This document shows positions 59,495 to 64,000 of a DNA stretch of 64,000 bases, piece after piece; positions within the stretch are counted from its first letter, which is position 1, and the number at the start of each line of letters is the position of its first letter. The notes beneath the pieces were generated by a model. That model did not search any database. It was not told the origin of the DNA and saw nothing but the letters and a program-made list of their open reading frames with translations. Both the position numbers and the translations under genes were made by a program. The stretch covers positions 1,441,021 through 1,505,020 of the forward strand of contig JBKEEO010000001.1 of NCBI GenBank assembly GCA_047777415.1, given 5' to 3'. Source of the stretch: Caproicibacter sp047777415 (GTDB lineage: Bacteria > Bacillota > Clostridia > Oscillospirales > Acutalibacteraceae).

Positions 59495-60679
59495 ATGAAT
59501 TTAATTGAGAAAAAGCAGAAAATGGCGGCTTTGATCAAAGATGCAAGAGCAAAACTGGATGCCGGCGACATGGATGCTTACAACAAAATGGATGCCGACA
59601 TCGACAAATTGGAAGCAGAAATCAAAGCAGAAGAAAAGCAGCAGGCTCGCGAGGATACGCTGAATCAAATTCCGGAGCCTGCAAAAAGTAAAGCACAACC
59701 GGAGGATAAAGTGCAAAAGCAGAAAATTACCGCAACCGACGAGTACAAAAGCGCATTCTTTCACGCATTGCGCGGTGGGAAATCTTCTCTCACCAGTGAA
59801 GAAAGAAAACTGCTTGAAAATGTGATGTCTACCGGTTCTGACAGCGGTGGAATGCTTGTCATGCCGGAAGAGATGGAAAACTCCGTGCGTGCATTGCTGG
59901 AAAAGCAGGTTGTAATGCGTCGCTTGGCCAGCACACTTACATTGACAGCCGACAGAAAAATTGTGCTTGCGTCTTCTTACGGAGCGGCGGAATGGATTGG
60001 AGAAAACGGTGCATATCCGAAGGTCGATGATAAATATGATACTGTGACAATTGGTAGCCACAAACTTGGTAAAATCATTCAAGTTTCCGAGGAACTATTG
60101 CATGATTCCGAGTTTGATTTAACCGGCTTGATTTCCACGAGCTTTGCCCGTTCGTTTGCGGAAGGTGAAGAATCTGCATTCCTTACCGGTGACGGCAACG
60201 GTAAGCCAAAAGGTGTTCTTGTTGATGCAGAGATAGGCGTGACAACAGCTGCGTCATCTGCTGTTACTGCCGATGAATTGCTGGATTTGTTCTACAGCCT
60301 AAAACCCGGTTATCGCCAAAAAGCTACATTCCTGATGAGCGACAGCATGGAAAAAGTAATCCGGAAGCTGAAAAACGCTACGACGGGGGACTATATGTGG
60401 CAGCCCGGCTTGACTGCATCACAGCCTAATACACTGCTCGGCCGCCCTGTCGCTGTATCGGACTATATGCCTACTGTTGGAGCAGGGGCGAAGGCGATTG
60501 CGTTTGGTGATTTCAGCCAGTATATCATCAAGGATACCCTGGGTATGCAGATGCAGGTTCTCGACCAGCTTTACGCCGAAAACGGACAGGTAGGCTTTAA
60601 GGGCAACGAACGCACTGACGGTAGACTGATTGTTAAGGAAGCTGTCAAGGTTTTGCAGATGAAAGCAGGTGAATCATGA
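59495..60679 (+). CDS. Phage major capsid protein, HK97 family
   Basis: A 394-aa capsid subunit. The N-terminal 100 residues are a coiled-coil delta (scaffold) domain, MAALIKDARAKLDAGDMDAY onward, that the protease should remove near SGGMLVMPEEM. The HK97 fold follows, with EWIGENGAYPKVDDKY and SFARSFAEGEESAFLTGDG. AGAAAGAGGGATTGAC precedes the ATG. Confidence 0.95.
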   Translation: MNLIEKKQKMAALIKDARAKLDAGDMDAYNKMDADIDKLEAEIKAEEKQQAREDTLNQIPEPAKSKAQPEDKVQKQKITATDEYKSAFFHALRGGKSSLTSEERKLLENVMSTGSDSGGMLVMPEEMENSVRALLEKQVVMRRLASTLTLTADRKIVLASSYGAAEWIGENGAYPKVDDKYDTVTIGSHKLGKIIQVSEELLHDSEFDLTGLISTSFARSFAEGEESAFLTGDGNGKPKGVLVDAEIGVTTAASSAVTADELLDLFYSLKPGYRQKATFLMSDSMEKVIRKLKNATTGDYMWQPGLTASQPNTLLGRPVAVSDYMPTVGAGAKAIAFGDFSQYIIKDTLGMQMQVLDQLYAENGQVGFKGNERTDGRLIVKEAVKVLQMKAGES

Positions 60680-60900
60680 GAATTAAAGTTTTAAAATGCT
60701 GTGCAGGGTTGAAATTTTCATATTCGGCCGGCGAAACGGTGGATGCCGATAATAAAACAGCAAAAGACTTGATTCAAGCTGGGTACGCGGAGGAAGTTCA
60801 AGCTGCGCAAGTGGAGGAGGTTAAAGTCGAGCAAGTGGAGGAGGGCAAGTCCGGTGGTAAAGGTAATAACTCCGCCGGTAAAAGAACCGGTAAGTCTTGA
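60676..60900 (+). CDS. Small phage head protein (74 aa)
   Basis: 74 aa with KVLKCCAGLKFSYSAGETVDA, the usual short protein between capsid and connector, and a repetitive tail (EEVQAAQVEEVKVEQVEEGK) encoded by partly repeated GTGGAGGAG units. Its start overlaps the capsid stop, its end overlaps the next gene by 47 nt. Possibly a head decoration or Rho-N-like protein; not certain. Confidence 0.6.
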   Translation: MRIKVLKCCAGLKFSYSAGETVDADNKTAKDLIQAGYAEEVQAAQVEEVKVEQVEEGKSGGKGNNSAGKRTGKS

Positions 60901-61405
60901 TGAATTTAAACAATGGGCAAATGGTTTGCCGGTTACAGCAGAGCAGGAATCCATTGTCAATGTAATGCTGAAAGCCGGACGTGAGGAAGCGGAAGCATAT
61001 CAGAATGTTGCATATTGTGAACAAACTTTACAATTGACGGTAGGCAGAGAGGAGCGTTGGCACAGTGATGCTCCTCTCACTGTTACCCTTCCACGGCCTC
61101 CGTTTCGCGAGCTAAAAAGCGTTACAGCAATTTTGCCGGATGGTACGGAGGAAGATGTAACGGAGCAATTTGAAGTCCGCAATGACGGAGGACTTGCAAT
61201 GCTGGTGTTAAAGACTGATGGCGATATGCCAGACTTTTGGCGTCTCCAAATTGTTTATACTGCAGGCTATGATACCGTGCCGGATAAAGTAAAGCAGGCA
61301 ATCTTGCTGTACGCAACATGGGCATGGATGCACCGTGGCGGAGATGAACCAATTCCAGCAGCATTTTATGCATTGCTTGGCAAGGGCCGGGTGATTCCGG
61401 TATGA
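60854..61405 (+). CDS. Phage head-tail connector (gp6-like)
   Basis: A 183-aa protein of the phage_connect_1 kind, beginning with the family pattern PVSLDEFKQWANGL and ending with AILLYATWAWMHRGGDEPIP. It joins portal and tail. The start is a GTG at 60854 inside the previous gene, with GGAGGAGGGCAAGTCCG before it. Confidence 0.82.
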   Translation: MVKVITPPVKEPVSLDEFKQWANGLPVTAEQESIVNVMLKAGREEAEAYQNVAYCEQTLQLTVGREERWHSDAPLTVTLPRPPFRELKSVTAILPDGTEEDVTEQFEVRNDGGLAMLVLKTDGDMPDFWRLQIVYTAGYDTVPDKVKQAILLYATWAWMHRGGDEPIPAAFYALLGKGRVIPV

Positions 61406-61998
61406 ATGACCCCGGAGAAATGACAGAAATCATATCACTGCTTGAACTACAAAAAAATGATACGGTTTACAGTTGGACTGAAAAAGGCACAATTTTTGCA
61501 AAAGCCGAAGTTCAGCCACAAAAAGCGCTGTTTTCACAAATTGGAGTTGGTGCAAAATCGGTAACTTTTACTACTTGGAAGCATGATATAACGTTAAACA
61601 ACGCATTTCGATGGAACGGAAAGTTCTGCTTTTTGACCGACATTACCGAGATAAACCGCCTATATTATGAGGTCACGGCGGCCATGGTAGAACCGAAAAC
61701 CTGCCAGCTGATGAAAGCAGAAAAAACCATGGACGAGACTTTACATCGCCCTGTCTATTCGGAGCCGCAGGCGGTCCTCACATTCCCTGCCTGCCTTACG
61801 GAAAAGTATATGGGATTTCAGAAATCGAATCCTCAGTCACAGGTTAACGTGCAGTATGTTTTGGTGACGCCGAAACCCATCGAATTGGCCCTTGGGGATT
61901 TGGTCAAAGTGGGTCAGACGATTTATAACGTTCAGATTGTACACGACCTCGATGAATTCAAAAACGAGTATGAGATTGCCGCCACGAGGGAGGCATAG
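61402..61998 (+). CDS. Phage head-tail adaptor, apparent two-domain fusion (198 aa)
   Basis: 198 aa, longer than the usual 100-110 aa stopper. The N-terminal part (about 1-95, with YEVTAAMVEP at its end) fits the head-tail joining protein. The C-terminal part (about 105-198, VLTFPACLTEKYMGF to FKNEYEIAATREA) looks like a second small beta-barrel of adaptor type. The start overlaps the connector stop by 4 nt. Confidence 0.65.
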   Translation: MNDPGEMTEIISLLELQKNDTVYSWTEKGTIFAKAEVQPQKALFSQIGVGAKSVTFTTWKHDITLNNAFRWNGKFCFLTDITEINRLYYEVTAAMVEPKTCQLMKAEKTMDETLHRPVYSEPQAVLTFPACLTEKYMGFQKSNPQSQVNVQYVLVTPKPIELALGDLVKVGQTIYNVQIVHDLDEFKNEYEIAATREA

Positions 61999-62000
61999 CC

Positions 62001-62462
62001 ATGCAGAGTATAGAGAATTCCGACCTCGAGAAGTTTTCTGATGAACTGAACAACCTGTTAAATGAGATCCCTGAGATGCGGCGAGAACTGCACGAAGAAC
62101 TTGCACAGGCTGCAAAAGAAGAGGTTGACTCACAGATTGCCGCCTCTGTAAACGATGCCAGCGGAAAAATCAGAGCATGGCAGGAGCCACACGTTGGCAG
62201 CGGCGGCGGATATGCCGCCGTTCGCCCGTCGGGCAGCAGCACCGGAGCAAACAGCCCGGGAGCAATTACAAACTACCTGGAAAACGGCCACAAAATTCGC
62301 AAACCATCCGGCAACGCGAAGCATTACAAGCCAAACATAAAAGTGCCATATGTCGAAGGACGGCATTTTTATGAGGCATCCCGCTCCGCGATGGAATCAA
62401 AAGCAATTGCAATAGCCGAGCAGTTTGCCGACCGATTAGCAGAAAGGTTGGAGCGCGGATGA
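62001..62462 (+). CDS. Phage HK97 gp10-family tail-completion protein
   Basis: A 153-aa protein. The N-terminal helix EKFSDELNNLLNEIPEMRRE and the later YLENGHKIRKPSGNAKHYKP and EGRHFYEASRSAME match HK97 gp10-like proteins, which complete the tail end facing the head. The start lies 2 nt after the previous stop and its end overlaps the next start by 4 nt. Confidence 0.85.
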   Translation: MQSIENSDLEKFSDELNNLLNEIPEMRRELHEELAQAAKEEVDSQIAASVNDASGKIRAWQEPHVGSGGGYAAVRPSGSSTGANSPGAITNYLENGHKIRKPSGNAKHYKPNIKVPYVEGRHFYEASRSAMESKAIAIAEQFADRLAERLERG

Positions 62463-62908
62463 TTACAACGGAGCAGATACGAGATGCCATCAATCAATTG
62501 TTAGTCGAAAAATTGCAGGCGGAAACCGTCTATATCAACCGTTGCCCAAAGGATTTTAAGCGTCCCAGCTTTTGGCTGGAAACGGTTCGTCGGGATACGG
62601 ATGACGTCAACTTCAGCACGATAAAAGTAAACGTTTATTTTTCTATTACCTGCTTTATCGGAATGGACGCATATGGCAACAGTGACAGCATGGAACTAAC
62701 GAATGTGCAGGATGCTGTTGTGAATCTGTTCCGCAGCGGATATCTGAAAGTCGGAGACCGTTCTCTGAAAGTGAAAGCAAACACGGCAGGTTATGACAAT
62801 GACCGGTCCTATGTGGACCTGCAATTTGAATTTTTTGACGACCGCGGTGAAATAGAGGAAACAGTGCCACTTGCAGAAGAAGTGGAAACCGATTTGAGAG
62901 CAAAATAA
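62459..62908 (+). CDS. Phage tail terminator family protein
   Basis: 149 aa, MITTEQIRDAINQLLVEKLQ, RPSFWLETVRRDTD and YVDLQFEFFDDRGE fit the DUF6838/tail terminator family that caps the tail tube in myoviruses of Firmicutes. Position between gp10-like and the sheath agrees. Confidence 0.75.
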   Translation: MITTEQIRDAINQLLVEKLQAETVYINRCPKDFKRPSFWLETVRRDTDDVNFSTIKVNVYFSITCFIGMDAYGNSDSMELTNVQDAVVNLFRSGYLKVGDRSLKVKANTAGYDNDRSYVDLQFEFFDDRGEIEETVPLAEEVETDLRAK

Positions 62909-62920
62909 GGGGGTATCTAT

Positions 62921-63979
62921 ATGGGATTGCCAAATATCAATATCGCATTTACAACCACGGCCGCTGCATCTATTAACCAAAGTTCAAAAGGTGTAGTGGC
63001 TTTGATTTTGAAGGACAGTACCCACAACGGTGAACTTTCCTTAACGGACGCGACAAAAATTCCGTCAGACTTGAGTGCTGAAAACAAGACGTACATTGCA
63101 CAGGCTTTTTTAGGGTATGTAAATGTGCCGCGGAAAGTCATTGCCTATGTGCTGCCTACGGATGCAGCGGACCTGACCGATGCTCTGAACTTTATGGCAA
63201 CACAGACCTTTGATTATCTTGTGGGACCACCCGACTGTACCGAGGAAGAAGCTGCCGCCATTGCAACATGGATTAAGTCCATGCGCCAAAATAATTACAC
63301 GTATAAAGCGGTGCTTCCGAACACGGCCGCAGACAGTGAGGGAATTATCAACTTCACCGGTGATGAAATCAAAGTCGGGAACAACACCTATTCGACGTCG
63401 GAGTATTGCTCCCGTATTGCCGGATTGATTGCCGGAACGCCCATGACAATTTCCTGTACCTACGCAAGCCTTCCGGAGGTTTCGGATGTCAAGCGGCTGA
63501 CTAACGAAGAACTCGACAACGCTATCGATGACGGACAGCTGGTGCTGCTGTGGGATGGCGAAAAAGTGGAAACCGGCCGCGGTGTCAACAGCATGAAAAC
63601 CACGACATCGGACAAAGGCGAGGCGTTTAAGAAAATCAAAATCGTGGAAGCTGTGGACATGATTCAAAGCGACATCCGAAAGACTGCGCAGGATAGCTAT
63701 ATCGGAAAATATCCGAACAACTATGACAGCAAATGTTTACTGCTGACAGCAATTCGCGGATATTTTGACACGCTGGTTACAGAAAACATCCTGTCCGATT
63801 ATTCAGTGGACTTCGACGAAACGGCGATTAAAAATTATCTGGAATCCAATGGAACGGATGTGTCCAAGATGACGAGTCAGGAAATCCGCAAGGCAAACAC
63901 CGGCAGTAAGGTTTTCCTTACCGGATATGTGAGCATATTGGACGCCATGGAAGACATTACCCTAAATTTGAATATCTAA
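62921..63979 (+). CDS. Phage contractile tail sheath protein
   Basis: A 352-aa sheath subunit. It has the N-terminal LPNINIAFTTTAAASINQSS, central GLIAGTPMTISCTYASLPEV and the C-terminal IVEAVDMIQSDIRKTAQDSYIG block typical of XkdK-type sheaths. It shows that the phage is a myovirus. AAGGGGGTATCTAT precedes the ATG. Confidence 0.93.
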   Translation: MGLPNINIAFTTTAAASINQSSKGVVALILKDSTHNGELSLTDATKIPSDLSAENKTYIAQAFLGYVNVPRKVIAYVLPTDAADLTDALNFMATQTFDYLVGPPDCTEEEAAAIATWIKSMRQNNYTYKAVLPNTAADSEGIINFTGDEIKVGNNTYSTSEYCSRIAGLIAGTPMTISCTYASLPEVSDVKRLTNEELDNAIDDGQLVLLWDGEKVETGRGVNSMKTTTSDKGEAFKKIKIVEAVDMIQSDIRKTAQDSYIGKYPNNYDSKCLLLTAIRGYFDTLVTENILSDYSVDFDETAIKNYLESNGTDVSKMTSQEIRKANTGSKVFLTGYVSILDAMEDITLNLNI

Positions 63980-63992
63980 GGAGGGATACAGC

Positions 63993-64000
63993 ATGGATAG
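63993..64000 (+). CDS. Start of the next phage gene, probably tail tube (cut by window edge)
   Basis: An ATG at 63993 with TAAGGAGGGATACAGC before it, 13 nt after the sheath stop. Only two full codons are visible. The tail tube gene usually follows the sheath; this is inferred from order only. Confidence 0.6.

Larger units (their letters stand above)
39272..64000. mobile_element. Myovirus-type prophage, left part (right end outside window)
   Basis: Continuous phage gene set from integrase to tail sheath. Lysogeny genes read leftward; early, replication, packaging, head and tail genes read rightward. HK97-type portal, protease and capsid, P27-type small terminase and a contractile tail sheath point to a temperate myovirus. 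The left boundary is placed after tRNA-Lys because the integrase lies there and the last host gene is the tRNA. The exact attL cannot be fixed without the right end. Structural genes are intact as far as visible. Confidence 0.9.

Overview
The window looks like the chromosome of a low-to-moderate G+C Clostridia-type Firmicute, most likely in or near the Oscillospirales/Ruminococcaceae. The evidence is gene content and style: strong AGGAGG ribosome sites, TTG and GTG starts, a tandem glycine riboswitch, LexA, a SpoIIQ-like M23 protein, an ECF transporter module, ClpE and CvpA. This placement is an inference from gene content, not from a marker search. Positions 1 to about 39,270 are host sequence with insertion sequences. 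From about 39,272 to the right edge is a prophage that continues beyond the window.

Host part. Positions 1-2595 carry two head-to-tail, diverged IS1182-family copies, the first cut by the window edge. Next, on the minus strand, come a secreted DUF3298-type protein and a glycine cleavage locus (gcvT-gcvH-gcvPA-gcvPB-lplA, then lpdA), preceded by a consensus promoter, a tandem glycine riboswitch and an intrinsic terminator. A second minus-strand operon (16,421 down to 11,135) encodes a D-amino acid transaminase, the two halves of a D-glutamate cyclase (DUF4392 and DUF1445 as separate genes) and the 5-oxoprolinase PxpA/B/C. It has a leader with a terminator and a competing antiterminator. It is followed by a diguanylate cyclase, a universal stress protein, an M23 protein, a ferredoxin, lexA, a cyclase-family hydrolase, mtnN and a double-domain PPK2. 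An ISLre2 element with a 9-bp duplication sits between ppk2 and ruvCAB. After ruvCAB come glmM, an rRNA-methyltransferase-like gene, ecfA1-ecfA2-ecfT-truA, a DUF5711 gene, cvpA, a CDP-alcohol phosphatidyltransferase, clpE and a five-tRNA operon (Gly, Arg, His, Gln, Lys).

Prophage part. The prophage begins just after tRNA-Lys. Its order is: phased integrase-arm-like repeats, tyrosine integrase (start shifted by a -1 slip), a small ORF under a LexA-box promoter, a short XRE repressor, the operator region, early genes, an SbcC-like ATPase with RecT and an MBL hydrolase, an O-like replication protein with internal iterons, a DnaC-like loader, DUF1064, a late sigma-like regulator, a DNA methyltransferase, HNH, P27-type TerS, TerL, HK97 portal/protease/capsid, connectors, tail terminator and a contractile tail sheath. 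This is a myovirus-type phage with an HK97-type head. Five accessory genes inside it carry their own near-consensus promoters, which suggests expression during lysogeny.

The most interesting points are: (1) a textbook SOS promoter (LexA box between -35 and -10) driving a 57-aa ORF that runs antisense into a repressor lacking a peptidase domain; (2) the split D-glutamate cyclase/5-oxoprolinase operon and its orphan attenuator; (3) the integrase A AAA AAG slip site; (4) the self-promoted accessory genes. All readings come from the sequence by eye; no alignments, folding or database searches were run.
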